This document shows, piece by piece, positions 1 through 6,006 of a stretch of 6,922 bases of DNA; within the stretch, counting starts at the first letter, position 1; the number at the start of each line of letters is the position of its first letter. This DNA is from Methanosphaera sp. rholeuAM130. GTDB taxonomy: Archaea; Methanobacteriota; Methanobacteria; Methanobacteriales; Methanobacteriaceae. The DNA lies in contig MUZY01000158.1 of assembly GCA_003266065.1 (NCBI GenBank), positions 23,602-30,523 of the forward strand, in the 5' to 3' direction. The notes beneath the pieces are model-generated. The model saw only the letters and a program-made list of their open reading frames with translations, did not search any database and was not told the DNA's origin. A program made the translations under genes and the position numbers.

Positions 1-16
1 ATTGATTTTAATTCTA

Positions 17-316
17 TTTACACTTGAAATATATGTCTATACTACTTTTTGCAATTGTAACTAAGATTTTTTTACACTTGAAATGTATGTTTTTTGTTTG
101 AGTTTGATTCATAACTAAATAATACACTTGCAATTAACCTCTCCTATTATTTTCATCGGTACATTTTCATTTTTTACACATGAAATTAATGTCTCACTAT
201 TTGAATATTAACTTCAATGTTCAAAATTACACTTGAAATGTATGTCTCACTATTTCAATTTCAAAATTCATAAGAATATTTACACTTGAAATATATGTCT
301 TACTATTGTTTCAATT
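17..316 (+). repeat. Six-copy degenerate direct repeat array, about 53-bp period
   Basis: The core CACTTGAAATRTATGTCT begins at 21, 75, 125, 177, 230 and 283, usually preceded by TTTA, TTA or ATA. Start-to-start distances are 54, 50, 52, 53 and 53 bp, close to five turns of B-form DNA. Copies 1, 2, 5 and 6 keep the first half almost exactly. Copy 3 (125) has CACTTGCAAT and then diverges; copy 4 (177) has CACATGAAAT. Copies 4 to 6 also share a second part, TCTCACTATT or close to it. The sequence between cores is AT-rich and not conserved. The period is not a multiple of three and no open frame crosses the array, so it is not coding. It ends about 50 bp before cbiB and may continue upstream of the window. 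A regulatory role is inference only. Confidence 0.8.
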
Positions 317-329
317 CATAGAATAAATA

Positions 330-366
330 AAAAATTTTAATATTTCAAAATTCAAATATAATACTA
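330..366 (+). promoter_or_regulatory. Possible cbiB promoter, near-leaderless
   Basis: A TATA-like TTTTAATA lies at 335-342. With the usual archaeal spacing of about 25 bp, transcription would begin close to the cbiB ATG at 367. No Shine-Dalgarno match is visible in the 20 bases before that ATG, which fits a leaderless or nearly leaderless message. The whole region is so AT-rich that TATA matches are cheap, so this is a weak call. Confidence 0.25.
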
Positions 367-1329
367 ATGATATCCGAAACTTTAATTTACACATTATCTA
401 TCATAGTAATTTCAGTAATTATCGACATGATCATTGGAGAAATACCTGATAAAGTACATCCCGTTATTTTTATGGGCAATCTTATTACAAAACTAAAAAA
501 CCTGCTTCCTCCAACACGATTTTCAGGATTACTAATAGTATCAATAACTATATTCACTTTCACATCAATTACCTTAATGGTTTTACTGACAGCTGCAATG
601 ATAAACACGTGGATTTATATTATAATAGCATCAATAATACTGTCAACAACGTTTTCAGTAAACTATCTGATACAAACAGTTAAGGGAATACAAAACGATT
701 TGCAGGAAGACATAAATAAAGCCAGAAAATCCATGTCCTATTTGGTAAGTAGAAACACCGAAGAATTAACGGAATCCAGAATAACATCTGCCGCTATTGA
801 AACATTAACGGAAAACATCACCGATAGTGTTGTTTCCCCACTGTTTTACAGTGGAATATTCGGACTATTACCCTACGGATTATTATCATCCATATGTGTA
901 GCAGTAATTTACAGAGTATCAAACACAATGGATGCCATGCTGGGATATAAAACAAAAGAACTGATTGATGTAGGATACGTTCCGGCAAACCTGGATGACA
1001 TATTGAATTATATCCCTGCAAGAATAACAGGTTACTATGTTGTATTGGCGGCGTTCATTTTAAAATTTGACTATAAGCAATCATATGACGTTATGAAAAA
1101 ATTTGCGGATAAAACGCCCAGTCCAAACAGCGGTTATTCCATGTCGGCTGCAGCCGGTGCATTGAACATAACCCTCGTTAAGGAAGACGTTTATGAATTG
1201 GGTTATGGTGAGACTGATTTGAGTGCCGATAAGATAACTGAGGCAATTCAATTAACGAAGATAACATCTTTGCTTTTCATATTAACAATAGTGCTTGTAT
1301 ATCTAATACTGATTTTTTTATTGCTATAA
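367..1329 (+). CDS. cbiB: Adenosylcobinamide-phosphate synthase CbiB
   Basis: CbiB is an integral membrane protein that amidates the propionate side chain of adenosylcobyric acid with aminopropanol or its phosphate, giving adenosylcobinamide (phosphate) in cobamide synthesis. The 320-residue length is normal for the family. Family signatures are all present: an N-terminal membrane segment with D20, then HPVIFMG at 31-37; the ETLTENITDSVVSPLFY block at 145-161; YRVSNTMDAMLGY at 182-194; DD at 210-211 with NYIPAR at 214-219; and SPNSG at 252-256 followed by a small-residue stretch. Hydrophobic segments lie near 5-24, 52-104, 155-182, 222-233 and 298-320. The ATG at 367 is chosen because the family N-terminus starts just before this helix, although no ribosome binding site precedes it. 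cbiG follows after 91 bp on the same strand. The upstream repeat array could bear on its regulation. Confidence 0.93.
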   Translation: MISETLIYTLSIIVISVIIDMIIGEIPDKVHPVIFMGNLITKLKNLLPPTRFSGLLIVSITIFTFTSITLMVLLTAAMINTWIYIIIASIILSTTFSVNYLIQTVKGIQNDLQEDINKARKSMSYLVSRNTEELTESRITSAAIETLTENITDSVVSPLFYSGIFGLLPYGLLSSICVAVIYRVSNTMDAMLGYKTKELIDVGYVPANLDDILNYIPARITGYYVVLAAFILKFDYKQSYDVMKKFADKTPSPNSGYSMSAAAGALNITLVKEDVYELGYGETDLSADKITEAIQLTKITSLLFILTIVLVYLILIFLLL

Positions 1330-1348
1330 AAAATATCAGCGATAGTAC

Positions 1349-1354
1349 TTTTTT
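1349..1354 (+). terminator. T-tract downstream of cbiB
   Basis: Six T residues lie 20 bp after the cbiB stop in the 91-bp gap before cbiG. Archaeal termination can use such T-tracts without a hairpin, but this one is short and read-through into cbiG is equally plausible. A TATA-like TATTTAAA at 1381-1388 would place a start too close to the cbiG ribosome binding site to be convincing. Confidence 0.2.
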
Positions 1355-1406
1355 ATTCCAGCTAAAAAAAATGATAATCGTATTTAAATGAATAATGTTT
1401 TTTCAC

Positions 1407-1413
1407 AAGGAGG
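1407..1413 (+). promoter_or_regulatory. Ribosome binding site of cbiG
   Basis: AAGGAGG sits seven bases before the ATG at 1421. It selects that codon over an in-frame ATG at 1388, which has no such site and would add eleven residues (MNNVFSQGGHT) encoded by the site itself. Confidence 0.85.
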
Positions 1414-1420
1414 CCACACG

Positions 1421-2407
1421 ATGAACATATCTATCATATCTGTTACAGGTCAAGGTAAAGAAATATCCGATAAGCTCTATGAAGAATTATCACAAAATCC
1501 AACAATAATGTCAGTTAACCAATATCATAAGGAAGTGTTCAAATCAATTGATGAATGCTTCGATAAATGCGACTGCATCATCGGCATCATGGCATCAGGA
1601 ATTATGATTAGAGCCATGGCATCACATGTAGAATCCAAACTGTCAGATCCTGCAGTACTTCTTGTCGACGATAACGCCAATTTCGTAATCAGTTTGTTGT
1701 CCGGTCATATGGGTGGAGCCAATGATTTGACAGCGTACATTTCATCTATACTCAATGCCACACCTGTCATAACGACATCAACAGATGTCAACAATAAGAT
1801 TGGAATAGATTCAATAGCCAAAAGATATTACTTCAATCTGGAAAATCCGAAGAACATTAAATTCATAAACAAGGCATTGGTCAATAGTCGCATGGTCAAT
1901 TTAACTTTGCCCGAATCATTCGATTATATAATCACTGATGAACTCAAAGAATCATATGACATTAAACTCAATAATGAAATTGACAGTATAACTGCCGAGA
2001 TTGACGGTCATGAAGTCATTTTAACTCCCAAAAAGATTGTTATGGGAATAGGTGCCAGACGTGACATATCCACACAAAAGGTATATGATGCAATTATACA
2101 GGCATGTGATATATTGAACATACCTTCAAAGAGAATAGACTTCTTTGCAACAGCTGACGTTAAATCAAATGAAAAAGGTATTTTAAACAACATGACCCGT
2201 TTTGACAAGAAACTGGTTATAGTAAATATGGATGAGATTAAAAATTTTGACAATAATGAATGTTCCCATTCCGATTTCGTTATGAAACAGTTTGGAGTAA
2301 AAGGCGTATGCGAACCTGCCTGCTTAATTGCAAATGATGACAATTCACACTTGATATTTAGAAAAACGGCTTACAACGGCGTTACAATAGCAGTATCAAG
2401 TAATTAA
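1421..2407 (+). CDS. cbiG: Cobalt-precorrin 5A hydrolase CbiG
   Basis: CbiG opens the delta-lactone of cobalt-precorrin-5A and releases a two-carbon unit as acetaldehyde, a step specific to the anaerobic corrin route. The protein has 328 residues from the ATG at 1421, a normal length. The N-terminal CbiG domain shows IIGIMASGIMIRAMA (53-67), SDPAVLLVDD (75-84) and FVISLLSGHMGGAND (88-102), the family's hallmark blocks. A middle linker domain spans roughly 118-200 and begins with TSTDVNN. The C-terminal CbiG domain starts with VMGIGARRDIS (207-217) and contains a VCEPACL block (296-302). An in-frame ATG at 1388 extends the frame upstream but lacks a binding site. The gene lies 91 bp after cbiB on the same strand, and cbiH of the same pathway lies further downstream. 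The family assignment is secure; biochemical detail is from family knowledge. Confidence 0.93.
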   Translation: MNISIISVTGQGKEISDKLYEELSQNPTIMSVNQYHKEVFKSIDECFDKCDCIIGIMASGIMIRAMASHVESKLSDPAVLLVDDNANFVISLLSGHMGGANDLTAYISSILNATPVITTSTDVNNKIGIDSIAKRYYFNLENPKNIKFINKALVNSRMVNLTLPESFDYIITDELKESYDIKLNNEIDSITAEIDGHEVILTPKKIVMGIGARRDISTQKVYDAIIQACDILNIPSKRIDFFATADVKSNEKGILNNMTRFDKKLVIVNMDEIKNFDNNECSHSDFVMKQFGVKGVCEPACLIANDDNSHLIFRKTAYNGVTIAVSSN

Positions 2408-2487
2408 ATATTTTTTTTCCACCCTTTGTTTTTAAATTCATTATTGATTCAGTCTCTTCACATTTTAAAAAATTTAATTTTACCCAT
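2382..2487 (-). pseudogene. Possible relic of a desulfoferrodoxin-like gene start
   Basis: On the minus strand, AAGGAGA (2500-2494) precedes an ATG at 2487 by six bases, one of the best ribosome binding sites in the window. The frame from that ATG reads MGKIKFFKM and stops at 2458. Skipping one base within the A-run after the six T residues would instead give MGKIKFFKCEETESIM, continuing NLKTKGGKKI, and ending at a stop at 2382 inside the 3' end of cbiG. From memory of the family, desulfoferrodoxin and superoxide reductase N-termini look like FYKCEVCGNIVE followed by a GGG-K stretch. The spacing of KCE, the isoleucine and GG-K matches, but the second cysteine pair is absent. This would be a truncated, frameshifted remnant. 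Such a short match in AT-rich DNA could be chance. Confidence 0.22.
2411..2418 (+). terminator. T-tract terminator after cbiG
   Basis: Eight consecutive T residues begin four bases after the cbiG stop codon and are followed by further pyrimidine-rich sequence. This fits a U-tract archaeal terminator without a stem. It also opens a 415-bp spacer, supporting the end of the cbi transcript here. Confidence 0.45.
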
Positions 2488-2808
2488 ATTGAATCTCCTT
2501 TCTGGTATATCAACTTCATCTACTCTTTGATTTTACTTCCTGTTCAATTTCATCATTATTCTATTAAAATTTCATTATAAATTGTAAGAATATGCTTAAA
2601 CGAAAAGAATGAAAGAAACAAAAAACGAAGAATGTATTACTTGAAAACCCCATCCCCCACAATTTTTTAAAGTGTCTTTTTATCAAATAGTAAAAATATA
2701 TATCATATTTCAAATAAATATATGTATACTATTAAATAAATTTACGAATAAATTATTTTCACATTTAATGGAAAATCAAATCATATTTATCATTTTAATA
2801 TAAAATTA

Positions 2809-2814
2809 AGGTGA
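2809..2814 (+). promoter_or_regulatory. Ribosome binding site of the UPF0147 gene
   Basis: AGGTGA, complementary to the archaeal 16S rRNA 3' end, lies eight bases before the ATG at 2823. An in-frame GTG at 2811 overlaps this site, so it is part of the binding site and not the start. Confidence 0.8.
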
Positions 2815-2822
2815 GTGGGATT

Positions 2823-3092
2823 ATGGCAAATGAAATTATGACTAACCAACAAATATTTGACAATTGTAAGGAAATATTATCACAGATAATTAATGATAAT
2901 AGCGTTCCACGTAACATAAGAAAGGCCGCGGAAAATTCAAGCACACTGCTTGATAATGATGAGGAAGATACCATCAAGGCAAGTACTGTAATATCCATAC
3001 TGGATGATATAAGTAATGATCCAAACATACCTATTCATGCCAGGATTCTGATTTGGAACATACTCAGTGAACTTGAAAGCGTTAAAGATTAA
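2823..3092 (+). CDS. UPF0147 family protein
   Basis: This is a small acidic protein of 89 residues whose sequence and length match the archaeal UPF0147 family, conserved in Euryarchaeota with no settled function. It appears all-helical: a first helix around QQIFDNCKEILSQII, then the family-typical SVPRNIRKAAENSS block, then a helix rich in acidic residues. The closing block SNDPNIPIHARILIWNILSELES is spelled here only as its halves NDPNIPIHAR and ILIWNILSELES. No signal peptide, membrane segment or metal-binding motif is visible. The start at 2823 is fixed by the upstream AGGTGA. The 3' end overlaps the convergent aldolase gene by 11 bp. From memory, UPF0147 and fucA-type genes are also neighbours in other methanogens, so the adjacency may be functionally meaningful, but no role can be assigned. 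Confidence 0.85.
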   Translation: MANEIMTNQQIFDNCKEILSQIINDNSVPRNIRKAAENSSTLLDNDEEDTIKASTVISILDDISNDPNIPIHARILIWNILSELESVKD

Positions 3093-3654
3093 GTACGTGA
3101 GCAATATATTGTGTTTTAGCTATTCCTTCTATATATTCACATAGAAGTGTAGCTTCATCAATATTTTTTCCAACACATAAAACTCCATGGTCTTTCAATA
3201 AGACGGCATCCTCATTTTTAAGCATATCGCTTGCACAGTCAGCTAATTTTTTACTCCCCGGCGGATAATATTCAACTTCTTCTATATACTCGCTAGTTAT
3301 TTCACCGAAACCTTCCAGTCTAGTCAACCTCTTTTTGCTGAAGGCAAATGCTGTAGCATATGGTGAATGTACATGAACTACACTTTCAACGTCACTTCTT
3401 TTCTTATATATTTCCGTATGCAGACTGGTCTCCATTGACGGTATTTTATTATCTTCGGATATATAAGACAGGTCATCAATATCCACTTTAATTATGTCCT
3501 CATAATGCAATGATTTGAAATCCGTTCCTGAAGCGGTAATATAAATATAATCGCCGTCTCTAATACTTATATTTCCTGCCTTTCCAATAATCATATCCTT
3601 GTCATATATATGATGAGCGGTTTCTACAATTTTTTCTATTATCTTATTGTTCAT
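3082..3654 (-). CDS. fucA: Class II aldolase, L-fuculose-1-phosphate aldolase type
   Basis: This is a zinc-dependent class II aldolase that cleaves fuculose 1-phosphate to dihydroxyacetone phosphate and lactaldehyde. In methanogens it has been proposed to supply lactaldehyde for the lactate unit of coenzyme F420. The 190-residue protein has the expected sites: phosphate-binding GNIS (27-30) and SGTDF (42-46); catalytic E75 in SMETSLH; and zinc ligands H94 and H96 in HVHSPYA, and H156 in LKDHGV, matching E73, H92, H94 and H155 of the E. coli enzyme. It is shorter than E. coli FucA at the C-terminus, as archaeal versions are. The ATG at 3654 is chosen because GAGGAT lies six bases upstream; in-frame ATGs at 3675 and 3702 fall within the polymerase gene. 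It follows that gene by 13 bp and is likely co-transcribed. Related dehydratases of the same fold cannot be fully excluded. Confidence 0.86.
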   Translation of the reverse strand: MNNKIIEKIVETAHHIYDKDMIIGKAGNISIRDGDYIYITASGTDFKSLHYEDIIKVDIDDLSYISEDNKIPSMETSLHTEIYKKRSDVESVVHVHSPYATAFAFSKKRLTRLEGFGEITSEYIEEVEYYPPGSKKLADCASDMLKNEDAVLLKDHGVLCVGKNIDEATLLCEYIEGIAKTQYIAHVLNL

Positions 3655-3660
3655 GTTCCA

Positions 3661-3667
3661 ATCCTCT
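3661..3667 (-). promoter_or_regulatory. Ribosome binding site of the aldolase gene
   Basis: On the minus strand AGAGGAT lies six bases before the ATG at 3654, immediately after (and just touching) the stop codon region of the polymerase subunit gene. It decides the start among three in-frame ATGs and suggests translation of the aldolase from a shared message. Confidence 0.7.
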
Positions 3668-5134
3668 TTATTCATTAAAGTCCAACAGCTGCAATGCTCC
3701 ATGCGTTATGACAGGTATCTGTCCACATGTCGGCACGATATTATATATTTTCTGGAATTCAGTCTGTTTTTGGAATGTACCCGAGTTAATCATGTGAACT
3801 CCCTTATACTTTGTATGGGAATTTATATGAACGTGACCCGTATGCAGTATGTCAGGCACATCCTCAATAACCATATAATCTTCAAATTCACTTGCAAGAG
3901 GTGTTCTTTCACCATATATAGGTGCCAAGTGTCTCTTTTCAAGCAGCAATTTCATAATCTTGTCGGTATCTGCATGCGTATATCCGTTTAAGGCCATCAC
4001 AATATCATCGAAGCTTCTTCCATGATAGACTTGCACTTTAATGTTGTCCAAATTAACGATGCATGGATTGCTTAGCATTTCAATGTTTTTCTGATTGCAC
4101 AAATCCTTTGCATACTTTTCAGTTATGGCAGGCTGAGGCTCGGCCAGTCTTGTGGCATCATGGTTTCCTGGTGATAATATTATCGGAATGTCACTGATGT
4201 CTCCGAGCAGTCTTGCGGCTTCCTCATACTGTTCATATATGTCCTTTATTTTCAGTTCCTTGTCTTGGTTAGGGTATACTCCTATACCGTCAACCAAATC
4301 TCCCCCTATCACCAAATATTTAACGTCGTTGGCCAAGTCCTGTTGCTTTTCATCACCATAATTGCCGTTTATCCATTTGATAAATCTGTTAAACGCTTTT
4401 TCATCAAACTGTTTACTTCCAATGTGTACGTCTGAAATAAATACAATCGAAAAATCCATTTCCTTATTTATTATTCTTCTTTGTATACCGGGGTGAACTA
4501 TTTCATCCGCTCTAATCAACGAACCGTTGCTTGATCCGGATACCCCTATTATTTCATCCTTAACGAGCGTTGCCGAACTTTCATACAGTTCTTCAAGATC
4601 CTTTAATATTAACACGGTACCCGTACCTGTAGGATCTTCAATTTCCAGTATTCTATGCCCATTTTTTGTATTGTTTATGCTGTTTATAATACCAATGGAA
4701 TTCAAATTGTCTATGTTGGCTTTGGTATTTTTCAGGTCTGTTATCTGTTTAAATTCCGGGTTTTCCTGAATTATTTTTTTTAGTTTGGTATATCTGTCAT
4801 TGAAATACTTGTTCAGATCGCTGATATCTCCGTCAGTATACGATTTGTTACTGACATCCATGACTATTTCATAAGGGGTTTCTTGATTTGCTCTGATTTC
4901 TCTTGTCTTGGGATTTTCCTTTATTTCTTCATGTATCCTTTGTTTTTCGTTGTTTTGATAATTTCTTATTGTTTGAGTGGTTATAATATATTGATCCTTT
5001 TCGTTTTCTTCTATGTATTCAATTAACTCATTAATTAAATAATCATAATCATTATTTCCTTTAATTTCTGAAAACGCATTGTTATTTATCAGCAATTCAG
5101 CTTTCTGAAATTTTTCTATGATTTCGTTTGACAT
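3668..5134 (-). CDS. polB: DNA polymerase D small subunit DP1 (3'-5' exonuclease)
   Basis: DP1 is the proofreading 3'-5' exonuclease subunit of the archaeal replicative polymerase D, working with the large subunit DP2, which is not encoded here. At 488 residues it is full length for Methanobacteriales. The N-terminal 1-60 is helical and is followed by a charged linker to about 130. An OB-fold region runs about 145-212 (GIINSINN, EDPTGTG, IIGVSGS). The Mre11-like calcineurin phosphoesterase domain follows, with metal-site motifs in order: DVHIGS (235-240), GGDLVDG (277-283), SPGNHD (321-326), YHGRS (370-374) and HTGHVHIN (431-438). All expected catalytic Asp, Asn and His residues are present. 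The start is supported by AGGGG at 5146-5142, seven bases upstream. The aldolase gene follows 13 bp later. Transcription probably begins in the 142-bp divergent spacer. Confidence 0.94.
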   Translation of the reverse strand: MSNEIIEKFQKAELLINNNAFSEIKGNNDYDYLINELIEYIEENEKDQYIITTQTIRNYQNNEKQRIHEEIKENPKTREIRANQETPYEIVMDVSNKSYTDGDISDLNKYFNDRYTKLKKIIQENPEFKQITDLKNTKANIDNLNSIGIINSINNTKNGHRILEIEDPTGTGTVLILKDLEELYESSATLVKDEIIGVSGSSNGSLIRADEIVHPGIQRRIINKEMDFSIVFISDVHIGSKQFDEKAFNRFIKWINGNYGDEKQQDLANDVKYLVIGGDLVDGIGVYPNQDKELKIKDIYEQYEEAARLLGDISDIPIILSPGNHDATRLAEPQPAITEKYAKDLCNQKNIEMLSNPCIVNLDNIKVQVYHGRSFDDIVMALNGYTHADTDKIMKLLLEKRHLAPIYGERTPLASEFEDYMVIEDVPDILHTGHVHINSHTKYKGVHMINSGTFQKQTEFQKIYNIVPTCGQIPVITHGALQLLDFNE

Positions 5135-5276
5135 TCAATAACCCCTAATAAATATTCGATATATTATTTTTTATGTATTCAATGTTATAAAATTATACAT
5201 TAATATATCATGTTAAACTTAAATTAATATAGAATAGAAAAAGTACGAAAAAAATATTTATATAGTTGGTGAAGTA
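5135..5276. promoter_or_regulatory. Divergent promoter region, DP1 versus surface protein
   Basis: This spacer must drive DP1 leftward and the surface protein rightward. For DP1, a minus-strand TTTTATAA at about 5193-5186 would give a leader of roughly 30 bases containing the AGGGG site. For the rightward gene, TTAATATA at 5223-5230 would give a start near 5250 and a short leader with GGTGA. The best TATA match, TTTATATA at 5257-5264 preceded by a BRE-like CGAAA at 5246-5250, lies too close to the rightward ATG to serve it. Read on the minus strand it is TATATAAA, which could drive DP1 with a leader of about 95 bases. The individual assignments are inference. Confidence 0.35.
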
Positions 5277-5879
5277 ATGAGTAGAATATTAAAAATACTT
5301 ATTTTTATTGTAGCTATTTTGGCATTTTTTGAAATAGGATTATTCGTTTCATATACTGTTATTGCATCTGAACCCGTTAATCCTGTTGATATAGTATCTA
5401 TGCAAATTGATCAGGGAGCACGTTTTATCAATTCATTGACAGGTGAAAAGGATTTAAATCAACAGGATACATTAAACATAACAAATAAGGAAAACGTTGC
5501 GTTAATACTGAATAATCTAACCGGTTTGAGTGTAAATTTGGATTCGTTAACGGCCAAAGTTTCAACCAGTCAGACAGGTAATCAAACGGTTACAATTACT
5601 GCTATAGCTTCAAAAGATTCTCAAGTAACAAGTGGAGGGGCAATAGTTATACTTCCGGAACAAACATATAGTATATCTGCAATAGCTACCGGTGAAGTTT
5701 ATTCTTCAGGAAAAGTAAAAGTCAACACTACTACTATTGAATTAAAAGAAAAGATTGTTTTATACAATCAGAATAACAATACTAATTTAAAAAATCAATC
5801 TATAGAATCGTTGGTTAATTATACCAATAATTTAACTGACAATAAGACGAAAGATAACCAATCAAATAATAGTAATTAG
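5277..5879 (+). CDS. Membrane-anchored, Asn-rich exported protein of unknown function
   Basis: I do not recognise this 200-residue protein. Residues 3-29 form a hydrophobic segment after a short basic start (MSRILK), read as a signal anchor or uncleaved signal peptide placing the rest outside the cell. Residues about 85-155 alternate polar and hydrophobic residues with many Thr, Ser and Val (for example QTVTITAIAS and KVKVNTTTIEL), suggesting a beta-sandwich. The last 40 residues are a low-complexity Asn, Lys, Ser and Thr tail without cysteine. Eleven N-glycosylation sequons occur at N67, 80, 102, 150, 167, 173, 181, 185, 189, 194 and 197. The ATG at 5277 is set by GGTGA at 5268-5272, four bases upstream. 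It lies between DP1 (divergent) and cbiH (195 bp downstream, same strand). A surface or pseudomurein-associated role is a guess from topology only. Confidence 0.75.
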   Translation: MSRILKILIFIVAILAFFEIGLFVSYTVIASEPVNPVDIVSMQIDQGARFINSLTGEKDLNQQDTLNITNKENVALILNNLTGLSVNLDSLTAKVSTSQTGNQTVTITAIASKDSQVTSGGAIVILPEQTYSISAIATGEVYSSGKVKVNTTTIELKEKIVLYNQNNNTNLKNQSIESLVNYTNNLTDNKTKDNQSNNSN

Positions 5880-5893
5880 CACTATTATTTTAA

Positions 5894-5902
5894 TTTTTTT
5901 TT
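5894..5902 (+). terminator. T-tract terminator after the surface protein gene
   Basis: Nine consecutive T residues begin 15 bases after the stop codon, with another T6 tract near 5928-5934 and T5 near 5940. Repeated U-tracts without a stem are typical of archaeal 3' ends. This suggests that the surface protein gene and cbiH are separate transcription units. Confidence 0.45.
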
Positions 5903-6006
5903 AAAAGTAATTAATTATTGATTTAGTGTTTTTTGCATATTTTTAAAATGAATTTTAGAAAATTAATAAATATCATTAACAATACATAATTACTAAAGAA
6001 TAAAAT

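Larger units (their letters stand above)
2408..2822. other. Gene-poor spacer between cbiG and UPF0147
   Basis: This 415-bp spacer has three textures. Positions 2408-2575 are pyrimidine-rich and very poor in G on the + strand, the bias expected if the minus strand was once coding. Positions 2590-2640 are purine-rich on the + strand. Positions 2690-2822 are almost pure A+T and presumably hold the UPF0147 promoter, though no single TATA box stands out (candidates near 2744-2754 and 2794-2805). A C-rich patch, CCCCATCCCCCAC at 2648-2660, is conspicuous in this background. No tRNA, riboswitch or convincing hairpin was seen. A possible gene relic is listed separately. Confidence 0.6.

Noticed and set aside
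17..316. CRISPR array
   Set aside because: The copies are degenerate, the period is only 50-54 bp with about 30 bp between short cores, the intervening sequence is low-complexity A+T, and no cas gene is present. True CRISPR repeats would be nearly identical.
387..1021. Two minus-strand frames opposite cbiB (387-608 and 818-1021)
   Set aside because: Both are antisense shadows of conserved CbiB segments without binding sites or motifs.
1407..1420. Cobalamin riboswitch or B12 box (GCCAC in GGAGGCCACACG before cbiG)
   Set aside because: The resemblance is five bases inside the ribosome binding region; the 91-bp gap is too short and lacks the conserved riboswitch core.
2008..2343. Minus-strand 111-codon frame opposite cbiG
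   Set aside because: It is fully antisense to a well-supported gene, has no family features and reads as a shadow frame.
2346..2358. Seventh repeat copy (CACTTGATATTTA)
   Set aside because: It lies inside cbiG coding sequence, matches only about nine core bases and is out of phase with the array.
2795..3028. Minus-strand 77-codon frame opposite UPF0147
   Set aside because: Its serine/leucine composition mirrors the acidic helices of UPF0147 on the other strand, which has a proper start and family match.
3647..3991. Plus-strand 114-codon frame opposite DP1
   Set aside because: It is antisense to the conserved DP1 phosphoesterase domain and has no ribosome binding site or recognisable motif.
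4152..4769. Two plus-strand frames opposite DP1 (4152-4361 and 4527-4769)
   Set aside because: They are serine- and proline-rich shadows of the DP1 coding strand with no independent support.
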